From positions 62,001-126,000 of the forward strand of contig JAWSUF010000002.1 of assembly GCA_033549365.1 (NCBI GenBank): 64,000 nt of DNA, read 5' to 3'. How positions within the stretch are numbered: the first letter of the stretch is position 1; each line of letters begins with the position of its first letter. This document shows positions 16,657 through 26,189 of the stretch, in pieces. The position numbers and the translations under genes are program-made. The stretch is from Acidobacteriota bacterium (GTDB lineage Bacteria > Acidobacteriota > Aminicenantia > Aminicenantales > Saccharicenantaceae). Under the pieces are notes generated by a model, which saw only the letters and a program-made list of their open reading frames with translations, made no database searches and had not been told where the DNA came from.

Positions 16657-17067
16657 ATGCCGAGATACACCGACAAGGAGGCCGTAGCCGGGCTCAAGGA
16701 CAAACTCCCCGCCCTCGAGACTTTCGCAAACCAGTTTTCCGACTACGAGATCCGGATCGAGATCCCGGAATTCACATCGCTCTGCCCCAAGACGGGTCAA
16801 CCCGATTTCGGGACGATCGAAATCCGCTACACGCCGAAGGAGCGGGTCCTGGAACTCAAGTCCCTGAAGGAATACATCCTGGCCTACAGGAATTTGGGAA
16901 TTTTCTATGAAAACGCCGTCAACCGGATTCTGCGCGATGTCGTCAAGGCCTGCAAGCCCGCCGAGGCGACCGTCGTCGGCGAGTTCAATCCGCGCGGCGG
17001 CATGATGTCCATGGTCGAGGCCCGTTTCCGGCGCCGCCGCGGCCGGCCGCGGAAAAACCAAGGCTGA
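16657..17067 (+). CDS. queF: NADPH-dependent 7-cyano-7-deazaguanine (preQ0) reductase QueF
   Basis: A 136-residue unimodular QueF. The catalytic cysteine C43 lies in EFTSLCPKTGQPDFGTI with the acid D50, and the NADPH/substrate motif RVLELKSLKEYILAYRN follows. QueF reduces the nitrile of preQ0 to the amine preQ1, the last free-base step before insertion into tRNA. The precursors come from QueC, QueD and QueE encoded 5 kb downstream on the other strand. AAAGGA precedes the ATG. The arginine-rich C-terminus (RRRRGRPRKNQG) is unusually basic. Confidence 0.97.
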   Translation: MPRYTDKEAVAGLKDKLPALETFANQFSDYEIRIEIPEFTSLCPKTGQPDFGTIEIRYTPKERVLELKSLKEYILAYRNLGIFYENAVNRILRDVVKACKPAEATVVGEFNPRGGMMSMVEARFRRRRGRPRKNQG

Positions 17068-17195
17068 ACCCTCCGTTCTAACCGATCCCGAATCATGTGT
17101 CCCCGCCGCGCCGTCGTTTTGAATCTAGAAGCACCGGGTAACCCTTGTTTTCCGGTAACCGGCGGCAGGGAAGACAGAGAGAAGGACACGTGGCG

Positions 17196-18155
17196 ATGGA
17201 GGAGAACGCCGTGATGGATGACGCCGGGATCCGTACGCCGAACAACAACGCGGCCCGCTTCGGCCGTTCAGACCTGCTCATGATCCTGGCCGTTCTGTTC
17301 TGGGGCGTCAATCTGTCCGTGATCAAAATCGGTTTGCGCGAGTTCACCCCGCATGCCTTCAACGGCCTCCGGTTCGGGCTGGCGTCGCTCATTTATGCAG
17401 CCTGGCTCCTGGCCGGCCGTGCCAAACCCGCGTTCCGAAAGGGAGACGTCCTGAAAATCGCCGGGCTGGGGCTGGCCGGCGTTACCGTTTACCAGATATT
17501 TTTCATCCATGGGCTGGCCCTGGAGCAGGCCTCCACATCGGCCGTCATCATGGCCATGACCCCGATTTTCATCGCTCTCCTGAGTTCCGCCTTCCGCTTC
17601 GAAAAGATCACCTGGGCCGGCTGGCTGGGCATCGGCCTGTCCTTCGTCGGCCTGGCCGTTGTGATGAACGGTCCTGACGGGTCGCTTATTCGAGGCGGCA
17701 TCCGCGGCGATCTCATGATCCTGGCCGCGAATATCTGCTGGGCCGTCTACACGGTCTTCGGAAAGCCGATCCTGGCCCGCATGGCGGCTGTTCACCTTGC
17801 GGCCATGACCACGATCGTCGGGACAGTCCTGTATCTGCCCTTCGCCGCCCGCGATCTTCTTCAGGGCGAATGGCGGGCGGCTTCCCCGGCGGCCTGGGGC
17901 GCCGTCGTCTATTCCGCAGTCTTTGCCGTTGTCATCAGTTTCGCAATTTGGTATGCATCCGTCCGGCGCGTGGGCAACGCCAAGACCGGAATCTACGGCA
18001 ACCTGATCCCGATCTTCGCCGCCGTTTCCGCGGCCGTCATCCTGTCGGAAAAACTTACGCCGCGGCTGGCGGCCGGCGCCGCCGTCATTCTGCTTGGGGT
18101 TTACCTGACGCGCTCCGGCTATCGGTTTTTCACAAAAAAGCGTTCGGCGGGGTGA
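17196..18155 (+). CDS. EamA/DMT-superfamily permease
   Basis: A 319-residue membrane protein with ten predicted helices in two EamA repeats (LAVLFWGVNLSVIKIG and LAANICWAVYTVFGKPIL start each repeat). This family exports amino acids, metabolites or drugs; the substrate cannot be told. ATG at 17196 chosen over a GTG six bases upstream because GAAGGA is then 9 bases away. It precedes the response regulator by about 110 bases and may be separate. Confidence 0.85.
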   Translation: MEENAVMDDAGIRTPNNNAARFGRSDLLMILAVLFWGVNLSVIKIGLREFTPHAFNGLRFGLASLIYAAWLLAGRAKPAFRKGDVLKIAGLGLAGVTVYQIFFIHGLALEQASTSAVIMAMTPIFIALLSSAFRFEKITWAGWLGIGLSFVGLAVVMNGPDGSLIRGGIRGDLMILAANICWAVYTVFGKPILARMAAVHLAAMTTIVGTVLYLPFAARDLLQGEWRAASPAAWGAVVYSAVFAVVISFAIWYASVRRVGNAKTGIYGNLIPIFAAVSAAVILSEKLTPRLAAGAAVILLGVYLTRSGYRFFTKKRSAG

Positions 18156-18267
18156 TTGACAGACCTTTGCCGGTTCCCGTAAACTACTCGAAAAGCCGAT
18201 TGTTAAGCTCAGTCTCGGGGGGTCGGAGGATTGAGAGGGAACGACGATGCCGAGGTGATGGGACCGA

Positions 18268-18690
18268 ATGGGGAACGCTTTGAAAACCAACCCGCTGAAA
18301 ATCCTCATTGTCGAAGATGAGGCCATTATCGCCATGGAGATCAAGGAGCGGTTGGAAAGCCGGGGCTGGGTTGTCTGCGGGACGGCGATAACCGGAGATG
18401 AAGCCGTGAGGCTGGCCGAGACGACATGTCCCGATGCGGTTCTTATGGATATCACCCTGAAAGGCGGCCGGGACGGGTTCGATACGGCAAGGGAGATCCG
18501 CAGCCGATTCGGCACGCCCGTCGTTTTTATCACGGCGTCTTTGAGCACGGATGTCCTGTCGCGGCTCGGCGAGTCCGAGTCTCCGAAATGGGTGAGCAAG
18601 CCCTTTGACGAAAAAGATCTCTTCGCCGCTCTCGAGGAGGCCGTGGCTCTCTCGGGCGCTGCTCCGGGACGGTTGCGAACTGAAGGATGA
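18268..18690 (+). CDS. Single-domain response regulator (CheY-like)
   Basis: A 140-residue receiver domain without an output domain: acidic pocket E16 D17, phosphoacceptor D61 in AVLMDITL, T89 in FITAS and K111 in SKPFD. Such regulators are often partners of HisKA_2 histidine kinases. The stop overlaps the start of the kinase gene by 4 bases, so the two are translated together. Signal output probably goes through another protein. Confidence 0.9.
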   Translation: MGNALKTNPLKILIVEDEAIIAMEIKERLESRGWVVCGTAITGDEAVRLAETTCPDAVLMDITLKGGRDGFDTAREIRSRFGTPVVFITASLSTDVLSRLGESESPKWVSKPFDEKDLFAALEEAVALSGAAPGRLRTEG

Positions 18691-21600
18691 GGACAAACCG
18701 CCTCCTCTGTGCCGTCGTTCTTTTCCTTGTCACCGCAGCCGCCGCGCCGGTTCCCGGCCTCGCTCAGAGCTACCTCGTCCACGTCTATACGGAAAACGAC
18801 GGGCTCATCAACAACCAGGTTCATGGGGCGGCCCAGGATGCGAAAGGCCGGATGTGGTTCGCGACGCGGGGAGGCGTGTCCATGTACGACGGCTTTTCCT
18901 GGCATGGGTGGTCGACGAGCAACGGCCTTTCCGGAAACGTCGCCATGGATGTCGCCCTGGATGTCGACGGACACCCCTGGTTTCTCATCACGTATCTCGA
19001 AGGCACGATCGCCACGATCAGGGACGGGAACATCTTTTCCGTGCCCCTTCCGGTTTCCAACGAGATTCCGCTCGAACCGATTCTCCTGGCCGCCGGAATA
19101 TCGGGAGGCGCGCCCGCCTTCCTGGTCGGCACGAGATACCGGGGACTTTTCTTATATCACGGGGATGAATGGCGGCGATATCACACTCCGGACGGACTGT
19201 CGGGCGGCGCGATCAAAGGGCTTCTCTTTTCCGACGGCGCGTTTTATGTGGCCACGGAAGGCGGCCTGTCCGTCATCCGCGACGGGAAAGTGGACAATGC
19301 CCTCAATGACCGCCACCCGGTTTTGAAACGCGGCGTTCTTGCCCTGTCCGGGGGCGGGAGAGAGCGGAAAGGGCGGATCTGGCTGTGCGGTCCCGACTGG
19401 GTCGGGTTTCTTGAAAACGGGAAATTGACGACGCTTCATGCTTCGGCCGCGCTGTCGTTCCTGTCACGATCTCCCCTGGTCAGGCCCGTATCAACTTCTT
19501 CCCTGGTCCGGATCGCGCCCGACGGATATGGCGGATGTTTTGTAGGAAACGCCGTGGTGCTGATGCACTGTCCCGCAGACGGAAGCCCGCCTCTCGATAT
19601 CGATGTCGAAAGCGGTTTGGCCGGTGCCGGCGCGGCGGGAATGGCTCTCGACAGAGAACGGAATCTCTGGGTGGCCAACCCCCGCGGAGTCTCCAAGATA
19701 TCCGGTTTGCGGTTCTTGAACTTCCAGAAAACTCACGGCCTGTTCGGCGATGAAGTGAGCGCGATCGCCAAGGTCGGCCCGGGTCGGTTGATCCTGGGGC
19801 ACAACGGCGGCTTGAGCTATCTGGGCTCCGACGCGATTCGCGCCGCAAGCCTGGAAAAAGAAGACGGCCTGATTGCCGCGGAAAACAGGGTTTTGGATAT
19901 TCAAACCGATGGAGACGGGATGCTATGGATTGCGACATCGGGCTATGGATTGGGCAGCGTTCGACATGAAGGTCCCGTCCGTTGGATTGGAAGAGGGGAG
20001 GGCATCGGCGGAAAGGTGCGCACGCTTTTTATCGACGAAGCCGGGACTTTCTGGGTGAGCACGGGGCCGGAGCTCTACATTCTGCAAGACAATCGTTTTA
20101 TTCCGGTCCCGTTGCCGGACTTCAATCAGATGTATATCAGGAAAATTTTTCAGGGTCCCGAAGGATCGATCGACCTGGCAACCAACCGACATGGACTTTT
20201 GCGAATTTCTTCCGGGTCGTGGCGCCAAATCTCCCACCCCGAAAGACCGGCAGCCAATAACGTCTATGCCGTCCACCTTGATCGGCAAGGCCACACCTGG
20301 GTGGGGACGGAGGCCGGATTGTTTTTTGTCCGGAATGGGCGCCTTGTCGAATCGGGGGCGGAGACCTTGTCGATCGAACGTCCGATCTACCTCATCGTCG
20401 AGGATCTCCGCGGCCGCCTGTGGTTCGGAACGGACAACGGTGTCATCCGCTGGGACGGTTCGGACCTGACTCTGCGGGTCTACGCGACACGCAGCGGATT
20501 GGCCGGTCTGGAGATCAACCGTTCGGCCGGAGTGGTCGACGGCGAAGGCCGGTTGTGGATCGGCACGAACTCGGGGGTATCTTACTACCGGGAAGAGTAC
20601 GACCCGGATCCCGCAGACATTCCGGTGCCCCATGTCGAAATCACGGCCTTGGATATCAAGGGCCTCTCAGTTCCCTTGCAAGAGCCTCTTCGGTTGAATC
20701 ACTCCAAAAACCACTTCACCTTTCATGTTTCGGCGCCTTCCTTTATTGACGAAACGGCCGTGCGCTTCCGAACCCTTCTTGAGGGTTTCGATACCGTGTG
20801 GAGCGAACCTTTCCGTTCGCTGGAGCCCAAAATTCTTTATATGAATCTCCCTCCCGGCCGGTATCGTTTTTATATTCAGGCGGCCAATGCCCTCGGAGTT
20901 TGGAGTGCACCGGCCGTGTCACCGGTGATCCGGATCTCCCGGGCGTTCTGGCAAACGGTCTGGTTTGCGCTTTTGGTTCTGGCCGTCGGGGTGGGGATCA
21001 GCGTCGGGGCCTTTCACTTTGTGGCGGCGCATCGATACGCCAATCGTCTTGAACGCGAAGTCGAGATGAGAACAGCCCAGCTCCAGGCCTCTCTCTCGGA
21101 GAAAAACGTCCTCCTCAAGGAAATTCATCACCGTGTCAAAAACAATCTCCAAATCATCTCCAGCCTGCTTTTTCTCCAGGCCCGGAAAATTCAAAATGAT
21201 GAGGATCGATTCGCCCTGAAAGAAAGCATGACACGGATCCGGACCATGGCTCTTGTTCATGAGACGATCTATGGTTCGGCGAATCTGGCCGCCGTTTCCG
21301 CCCGGGCCTATTTTTCAGCCATTATCGATCAGTTGATGTCGACATTCGGCATCGATAAAGAGCGGGTTTCGATTGATATCGAGGCGACGAACATCGCCTT
21401 GACCGTCGAGACGGCCGTGCCCTGCGGCCTGATTGTCAACGAGCTGGTCTCGAACGCCCTGAAGCATGCCTTCCCCGAGGGGCGAAAGGGCCGGATCGAA
21501 GTCCGGATGGCACTGGACGAGCCCGAGTCCGGGATGAGGGACCCGAAATACCATCTTGTCGTCAAAGATGACGGGAAGGGGTTCGGCGACGATTTTAACG

Positions 21601-21713
21601 TCCTCAATATCGAGTCGCTCGGCTTGAGGCTTGTTTTTAACCTGGCGACTCAACTCGGCGGCTCGGTCGAAGTCGATCGGGAAGAAGGGACGACTTTCAC
21701 CATCCGGTTTTGA
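18687..21713 (+). CDS. Sensor histidine kinase with periplasmic beta-propeller (Reg_prop/Y_Y_Y/HisKA_2)
   Basis: A 1008-residue membrane sensor. After a signal peptide (residues 1-26), about 600 residues are two-component propeller repeats with motifs such as DAKGRMWFATRGGVSMYDG, RLWFGTDNGVIRWDG, RLWIGTNSGVSYY. A Y_Y_Y domain follows (about 640-740, PGRYRFYIQAAN), a membrane helix (about 752-775), then a HisKA_2 domain with the phosphohistidine region EIHHRVKNNLQ at about 814 and a HATPase_c domain (GLIVNELVSNALKHAF, KDDGKGFG). Related proteins sense glycans or other periplasmic ligands. Its partner is the coupled response regulator. Confidence 0.93.
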   Translation: MRTNRLLCAVVLFLVTAAAAPVPGLAQSYLVHVYTENDGLINNQVHGAAQDAKGRMWFATRGGVSMYDGFSWHGWSTSNGLSGNVAMDVALDVDGHPWFLITYLEGTIATIRDGNIFSVPLPVSNEIPLEPILLAAGISGGAPAFLVGTRYRGLFLYHGDEWRRYHTPDGLSGGAIKGLLFSDGAFYVATEGGLSVIRDGKVDNALNDRHPVLKRGVLALSGGGRERKGRIWLCGPDWVGFLENGKLTTLHASAALSFLSRSPLVRPVSTSSLVRIAPDGYGGCFVGNAVVLMHCPADGSPPLDIDVESGLAGAGAAGMALDRERNLWVANPRGVSKISGLRFLNFQKTHGLFGDEVSAIAKVGPGRLILGHNGGLSYLGSDAIRAASLEKEDGLIAAENRVLDIQTDGDGMLWIATSGYGLGSVRHEGPVRWIGRGEGIGGKVRTLFIDEAGTFWVSTGPELYILQDNRFIPVPLPDFNQMYIRKIFQGPEGSIDLATNRHGLLRISSGSWRQISHPERPAANNVYAVHLDRQGHTWVGTEAGLFFVRNGRLVESGAETLSIERPIYLIVEDLRGRLWFGTDNGVIRWDGSDLTLRVYATRSGLAGLEINRSAGVVDGEGRLWIGTNSGVSYYREEYDPDPADIPVPHVEITALDIKGLSVPLQEPLRLNHSKNHFTFHVSAPSFIDETAVRFRTLLEGFDTVWSEPFRSLEPKILYMNLPPGRYRFYIQAANALGVWSAPAVSPVIRISRAFWQTVWFALLVLAVGVGISVGAFHFVAAHRYANRLEREVEMRTAQLQASLSEKNVLLKEIHHRVKNNLQIISSLLFLQARKIQNDEDRFALKESMTRIRTMALVHETIYGSANLAAVSARAYFSAIIDQLMSTFGIDKERVSIDIEATNIALTVETAVPCGLIVNELVSNALKHAFPEGRKGRIEVRMALDEPESGMRDPKYHLVVKDDGKGFGDDFNVLNIESLGLRLVFNLATQLGGSVEVDREEGTTFTIRF

Positions 21714-21846
21714 AGTCCCTGTCACGTCGCTTTCCGCACTTCCTATCACCAGCGGCCCTGATTGAATCGCCATTGAAGTCAGGCGATTCTTGCAACCCGC
21801 CGTGTTCAAGAGGAAGCATCGGATCGCTTGCCAAAGCCAAGCAACG

Positions 21847-22476
21847 TCAATTTAAATTATGGATTTTGTGGAGCTGTGAGGAGAGGCGGATGTTGGGGAG
21901 GCCCTCGGCGAGGGCGTGTTCCAGAAGCCGGAAGGCTTTCCGGGCGCTCCAGGCGGCGCAGGATTGGGGTTGAATCAGGACGGGAGTTGCCGCGGGAAAG
22001 GCGGCCCGGACATCGCGCAGAACATCGAACGACAGGCTGCGGCCGGCGACCAGCTTGACTTCACGGGCCCGCCGCGTCCATTCCGATCGGACGGCGTATC
22101 GCGGCGGCTTGGGCGAGATGGTCAGCCAATCGAAGGGGATGCGTCGATAAAGCGTTCCGTTGGTTTCGATCTGGATTGGAAGCCCCGCCTTTCGGAGGCG
22201 GCGGGCGAGAGGGCCGATGTTCTGAAGAAAAGGTTCGCCTCCGGTCAGGCAGATCCAATCCGCGGGAAAGTTCCGCCTCAGGCCTTCGATTTGGGCCATA
22301 ATGTCTCCGACCTCGCGGTCCTTCCCCTCCTTCCATGCATACTTTGTGTCGCAGAAGGCGCAGCGGAGATTGCAGCCCGCAAGCCGAACAAAGATCGTCG
22401 GTTGGCCCTGACGAAGGCCCTCGCCCTGGACGGAGGTGAAGACCTCAGAGATCTTCAGAATAGACGGCCGCGGCAT
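21847..22476 (-). CDS. queE: 7-carboxy-7-deazaguanine synthase QueE
   Basis: A 209-residue radical-SAM enzyme with CxxxCxxC at C35, C39 and C42 in LAGCNLRCAFCDTKYAW and the SAM motif LTGGEPFLQ. It converts 6-carboxytetrahydropterin to 7-carboxy-7-deazaguanine in the queuosine precursor route. Start overlaps queD by 32 bases. The C-terminal RLSSQLHKIHNLN is the typical QueE end. Confidence 0.96.
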   Translation of the reverse strand: MPRPSILKISEVFTSVQGEGLRQGQPTIFVRLAGCNLRCAFCDTKYAWKEGKDREVGDIMAQIEGLRRNFPADWICLTGGEPFLQNIGPLARRLRKAGLPIQIETNGTLYRRIPFDWLTISPKPPRYAVRSEWTRRAREVKLVAGRSLSFDVLRDVRAAFPAATPVLIQPQSCAAWSARKAFRLLEHALAEGLPNIRLSSQLHKIHNLN

Positions 22477-22792
22477 CCTCGGACTCCCAGACGGTCACGG
22501 CCCGGACCGGAAAGCGCTTTTTCAGGTCCTCGAAAAACCTCCGGGCCAGGTTTTCGGCCGAGGGGTTGAAGGGATAGAGGTCGTTGAGCAGGCCGTGATC
22601 GGGCAGGATCTCCGCAAGAGCCGCCTTGATTTCCGCGAAGTCGATCCCGATTCCGGCCTTGTCGAGTTCATGGACTTCGATTTCGACCTCGACCCGAAAG
22701 GTGTGGCCGTGGAGCTTTTCGCACTTGCCCTGGTATTCCTTCAGGTAGTGCGCCGCGGAAAATTTCTCCCGAACCTTGAGACACCAACTCAT
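22445..22792 (-). CDS. queD: 6-carboxytetrahydropterin synthase QueD
   Basis: A 115-residue PTPS-family protein. Zinc ligands are H15, H28 and H30, and the catalytic cysteine C24 is in GKCEKLHGHTF; the E in VWESEDAAA is the substrate-anchoring glutamate. It makes 6-carboxytetrahydropterin from dihydroneopterin triphosphate. ATG at 22792 is chosen; an open frame continues 41 codons upstream into queC, but without homology. The stop of queC overlaps the start by 4 bases. Confidence 0.96.
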   Translation of the reverse strand: MSWCLKVREKFSAAHYLKEYQGKCEKLHGHTFRVEVEIEVHELDKAGIGIDFAEIKAALAEILPDHGLLNDLYPFNPSAENLARRFFEDLKKRFPVRAVTVWESEDAAAVYSEDL

Positions 22793-23490
22793 CGCCGACC
22801 CTCCTTTTTCAAGCGCACTTCGAGATGATCTTTTTCCCCCGCCTCCCGCCAGGCCTCCCGGCGCAGGAGGCAGGCGGAACAGCGGCCGCAGGGCGCCTCC
22901 GTCCCCGCGTAACACGAAACGGCCGTGGAATAATCGACACCGAGCGAAAGGCCCAGACGGATGATGTCCGATTTTTTCAGGCCGGCGAACGGGGCCAGGA
23001 TGCGGATCGGAGGCGCGCCGTATGCGGCCCGGGTCCCGGCCCGGACGGCTCTTTCCATGGCCCGGACGAATTGCGGGCGCGTATCGGGGTAGTCGGGGGA
23101 GTCGATGACGTTGAAGCCGCAGACAATGTCCTGAATGCCCCGAGCCTCAGCCCAGGCGGCGGCCAGCGACAGAAAAATGCCGTTTCGGAAAGGCACATAG
23201 GTCGCAGGCGGCCCGGGCCGGATGTCGCTCCGCCGCCGGCACCGGGGCAGGGGGATTTTCGGGTCGGTCAGGGCCGAACCGCCGAGTGGTCGGAGGTCGA
23301 CCTTGAGAACGGCGCGGGGAACGCCCAGGCGCCGGGCCGTGCGGGCGGCGGCGCGGAGTTCGATCCTGTGGCGCTGGCCGTAGTCAAAGATCAGGGCGAA
23401 GACACGCTCGTAACGGGCGAGCGCCCAGCCGAGGGCCGTCGTCGAGTCGAGCCCGCCTGAAAAGAGAACGACGCAGGATTCCTGTTGCAT
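22789..23490 (-). CDS. queC: 7-cyano-7-deazaguanine synthase QueC
   Basis: A 233-residue PP-loop ATP pyrophosphatase with SGGLDSTTA (residues 11-19) and zinc cysteines C193, C201, C204 and C207 near the C-terminus. QueC converts 7-carboxy-7-deazaguanine to preQ0 using ATP and ammonia. It is the first gene of a queC-queD-queE operon; QueF at 16657 finishes the route. Confidence 0.96.
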   Translation of the reverse strand: MQQESCVVLFSGGLDSTTALGWALARYERVFALIFDYGQRHRIELRAAARTARRLGVPRAVLKVDLRPLGGSALTDPKIPLPRCRRRSDIRPGPPATYVPFRNGIFLSLAAAWAEARGIQDIVCGFNVIDSPDYPDTRPQFVRAMERAVRAGTRAAYGAPPIRILAPFAGLKKSDIIRLGLSLGVDYSTAVSCYAGTEAPCGRCSACLLRREAWREAGEKDHLEVRLKKEGRR

Positions 23491-23538
23491 AATTCCTGCT
23501 TCCGATCATAAGCGACGACCGCGCCTTTTTCAAGAAAA

Positions 23539-23568
23539 TTGATATAATCATCACCGTTGTCTTATAAT
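23539..23568 (+). promoter_or_regulatory. V-ATPase operon promoter
   Basis: TTGATA (23539-23544) and TATAAT (23563-23568) separated by 18 bases, about 90 bases before the first V-ATPase gene, divergent from queC. Confidence 0.5.
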
Positions 23569-23661
23569 GGAAAACCGGTTCGGGCCGATGCCGCGGAATC
23601 TTCGATCGGTGAAAGCCCGATGTGCCGGTGTGATCGATAAGATGAATCGAGGTTGAAGAGA

Positions 23662-24006
23662 ATGACGGAACACAACGCAGGTACCGAAGCCCGGGAAGCC
23701 CTGGACAGGATCAAGCAGGCCGAAGCCGAAGCGCGGAACGCCGTCCGTGACGCTCGGGAAAAGGCAGGACCCGGCATCCTTCAGGAAGCCCACGAAGAGG
23801 CGAAAAAAAACCGCGAGAAAAAAATCTCCGCGGCCCGCGAAAAGGCCGCAAAGACGAAAGACGCCCTCATCGCCGAGGCCAAGAGCGAGGCTGATGAGAT
23901 CCGGAAAAAGACGGACAGCGACAAGGCCGCCATTCTCGACAAGGGCCGAAAGTCCGTCGATAAGGCCGCCCGGGCCGTCTGGGAAAAGCTCGAAGAAATT
24001 CTCTGA
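23662..24006 (+). CDS. V-type ATPase peripheral-stalk subunit (NtpF/AhaH-like)
   Basis: A 114-residue all-helical, highly charged coiled-coil protein (repeats of EARNAVRDAREKA, AKTKDALIAEAKSEADEIRKK) in the place of ntpF in the Enterococcus ntp operon. Such subunits pair with subunit E in the peripheral stalk (called F/G/H in different nomenclatures). Start ATG 23662 preferred to a TTG three codons upstream. Confidence 0.75.
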   Translation: MTEHNAGTEAREALDRIKQAEAEARNAVRDAREKAGPGILQEAHEEAKKNREKKISAAREKAAKTKDALIAEAKSEADEIRKKTDSDKAAILDKGRKSVDKAARAVWEKLEEIL

Positions 24007-24238
24007 TCCGGTCCTTCCGGGGGGAATCGGCTTTTTTGTGAATGGGGCTTGAAACCTGTGTTATAATAGCGCCTCGTTGGATTGAGCAAGAAAATCCGGC
24101 CGGTGCCGGGAGCGTCGAAAAGCCCGGGATCGGCTGAAGTCGCCGCCGCTCTTCCGGGCGGCGGTTCAAACGAGAGCAGACACCCCGGTGCCGGGGCTTA
24201 TCGCGAAACGTTCGAGTAAAGGAGGCACGGCCGGGACA
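24007..24238 (+). promoter_or_regulatory. Structured spacer between the first and second V-ATPase genes
   Basis: A 232-base non-coding stretch interrupts the operon. It holds a TATAAT-like box (24062-24067) and then strong hairpins, such as CGCCGCC with GGCGGCG and CCCCGG-TGCCGGGG before a GGAGG ribosome site at 24220. Either an internal promoter with a structured leader or a regulatory RNA; nothing coding is seen. Confidence 0.35.
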
Positions 24239-26149
24239 GTGGCAGTCGCAGCAATCGATCGCGTCCAGATCTTCACCCACGGGTCTCAGAAACACGATGT
24301 TCTGGCGGCCCTCCAGGAATCCGGCCTTGTTCATCTCGACTCACCGACCTTCGAAGACCTGCCCACGGCCCCGTCACCCGAGGGAACGGACAAGATCGAA
24401 CACACGCTCTATCGTCTGAGACACGCGCTCGACATCCTCTCCGAATTCGATGAGACGGGCGGCCTCAAACGCATGATCGCGGGGAAACCCCGGCTGGGAA
24501 AAGACGCCAGAGGACGGGCACTTGCCGGCGACTATCTTTCGGTTCTCGACGGTTTGGAGCGGCGGGAAGAGAAAAAACACGAGATCGAAATCCGCCGCCA
24601 CGCCCTGGAAAAGGATATCGAATTCCTGAATCCCCTCCGGCCGCTCCGGATTCCGATCTGCCGGATCCGGCCCACCGATTCGACGCAGGTCCGTCTGGCC
24701 GCAATGCCCGTATCCCGGAAAAGCGACCTCGAATCCCTGGCCGCCGAAATCCCTCTCTGGTTCGAGATTGTCTCTGCGGATAAAAGATCCTGCCGCGTAC
24801 TTCTCATTCACCTTCGTGAGGATGCCGAGGCGATCGAACCGCGTTTCAAGGACATCGAACTCGACTTTCTGTCTATCGAGCCCTTCATGGACCGCTCCGC
24901 GCCCGACGATACCGTCGAGACGCTTCTCGAAAAAATCCGGGTCGAGATTTCAGAAGGCGAAAAGGCCGTGGCCGCCCTGAACGAGGAAATCAAGGCCCTT
25001 GCCGTTCACAGACCGGAACTCATGGCCGTCCACGACGTTCTCCTCAGCGAGAAGCAAAAGAGCGAAGCTCTGGGATTCTTCGGTGAAACCGACAGGGCCT
25101 GCGTGATCGAGGGATGGATCAAAACGGATGACCGGAAAAAACTCCAGGCGAGCCTGGACGCGGCGACCGATGCTCACCAGGTGTTCTTCCGTCAGCCGCT
25201 TCCCGATGAAGAGTCTCCCGTCGATCTTCAGAACAGCGAGGCGGCCAAACCGTTCGAAATCATCACCCGGCTCTACGGCCTGCCGGAAAAAGGCTACCTG
25301 GACCCCACGGTGTCCATGGCTCCGTTCTTTTTCCTATATGTCGGGCTGACCGTGGGGGAGGCCGGATACGGACTGCTCATCACGATTCTGTCCCTGCTGT
25401 TCATGAAATTCGCCAAGCCCAAAGGGGGCGCGCTCCAGTTCGCCCGCCTCTTCCTTTTCCTGGGTGTCGCCAACATCGTCTGTGGAACATTTTTCGGGGG
25501 CTGGTTCGGATTCCCCATCCGCAAGCTTCTGCTCATCGACGCCATCCAGGACCCGATCCCGTTCATGATCCTGGCCCTGGCCCTGGGGTTCATCCAGGTG
25601 TGGTTCGGCACGGCACTGGGACTCCTTCACGCCTTCAAGACCGGACATGTGCTGGAGGCCGTTTTCGTCAAGGGCGGCTGGCTGCTTCTGCTGCCGGCTC
25701 TCACGCTCTACCTGGCTCTCGGACACTCCGTCTTCGGGATCCTGTCCCTCGTCGCGGCGGCATCCATCGTGCTTTTCGCCTCGCCCAGCCGGAATCCCTT
25801 CGCCCGGGTTTTCGGCGGTCTCTTCAAACTTTACGGGATTTCGGGCTACCTGTCCGACATCCTGTCGTATTCCCGAATCCTGGCCCTCGGCCTGTCCACG
25901 AGCGTCGTGGCCATGGTCGTCAACACCCTGGTCGAAATGGCCGCCGCCATCCCGGTCATCGGCTGGTTCGCCGGAGCCCTGGTCTTCATCGGCGGCCACC
26001 TGTTCAACCTGGCCATTGGATTCCTGGGCGGATTCGTCCATTCCATGCGTCTTCAGTTCGTCGAGTTCTTCACCAAGTTCTACCAGGCGGGAGGCAAGGC
26101 CTTTGCCCCCTTGCGCCTGGAAAACCGATATGTGGAGTTCGAGGAATGA
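24239..26149 (+). CDS. ntpI: V-type ATP synthase subunit I (a-type membrane subunit)
   Basis: About 636 residues from a GTG at 24239 (GTG GCA GTC GCA). The N-terminal cytoplasmic half (to about 380) is charged and alpha-helical, forming the stator collar. The C-terminal half has seven or eight membrane helices including the conserved arginine-bearing helix DILSYSRILALGLSTSVVAMVVN and HLFNLAIGFLGGFVHSMRLQFVEFFTKFYQAGGKAFAPL. It forms the ion half-channels next to the K ring. A longer GTG start (24188) exists, but the family normally begins near AAIDRVQIF. Confidence 0.93.
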   Translation: MAVAAIDRVQIFTHGSQKHDVLAALQESGLVHLDSPTFEDLPTAPSPEGTDKIEHTLYRLRHALDILSEFDETGGLKRMIAGKPRLGKDARGRALAGDYLSVLDGLERREEKKHEIEIRRHALEKDIEFLNPLRPLRIPICRIRPTDSTQVRLAAMPVSRKSDLESLAAEIPLWFEIVSADKRSCRVLLIHLREDAEAIEPRFKDIELDFLSIEPFMDRSAPDDTVETLLEKIRVEISEGEKAVAALNEEIKALAVHRPELMAVHDVLLSEKQKSEALGFFGETDRACVIEGWIKTDDRKKLQASLDAATDAHQVFFRQPLPDEESPVDLQNSEAAKPFEIITRLYGLPEKGYLDPTVSMAPFFFLYVGLTVGEAGYGLLITILSLLFMKFAKPKGGALQFARLFLFLGVANIVCGTFFGGWFGFPIRKLLLIDAIQDPIPFMILALALGFIQVWFGTALGLLHAFKTGHVLEAVFVKGGWLLLLPALTLYLALGHSVFGILSLVAAASIVLFASPSRNPFARVFGGLFKLYGISGYLSDILSYSRILALGLSTSVVAMVVNTLVEMAAAIPVIGWFAGALVFIGGHLFNLAIGFLGGFVHSMRLQFVEFFTKFYQAGGKAFAPLRLENRYVEFEE

Positions 26150-26189
26150 CATCGATTGTTATAAAAGAGGATAAGGAGGTCAAGCAACC

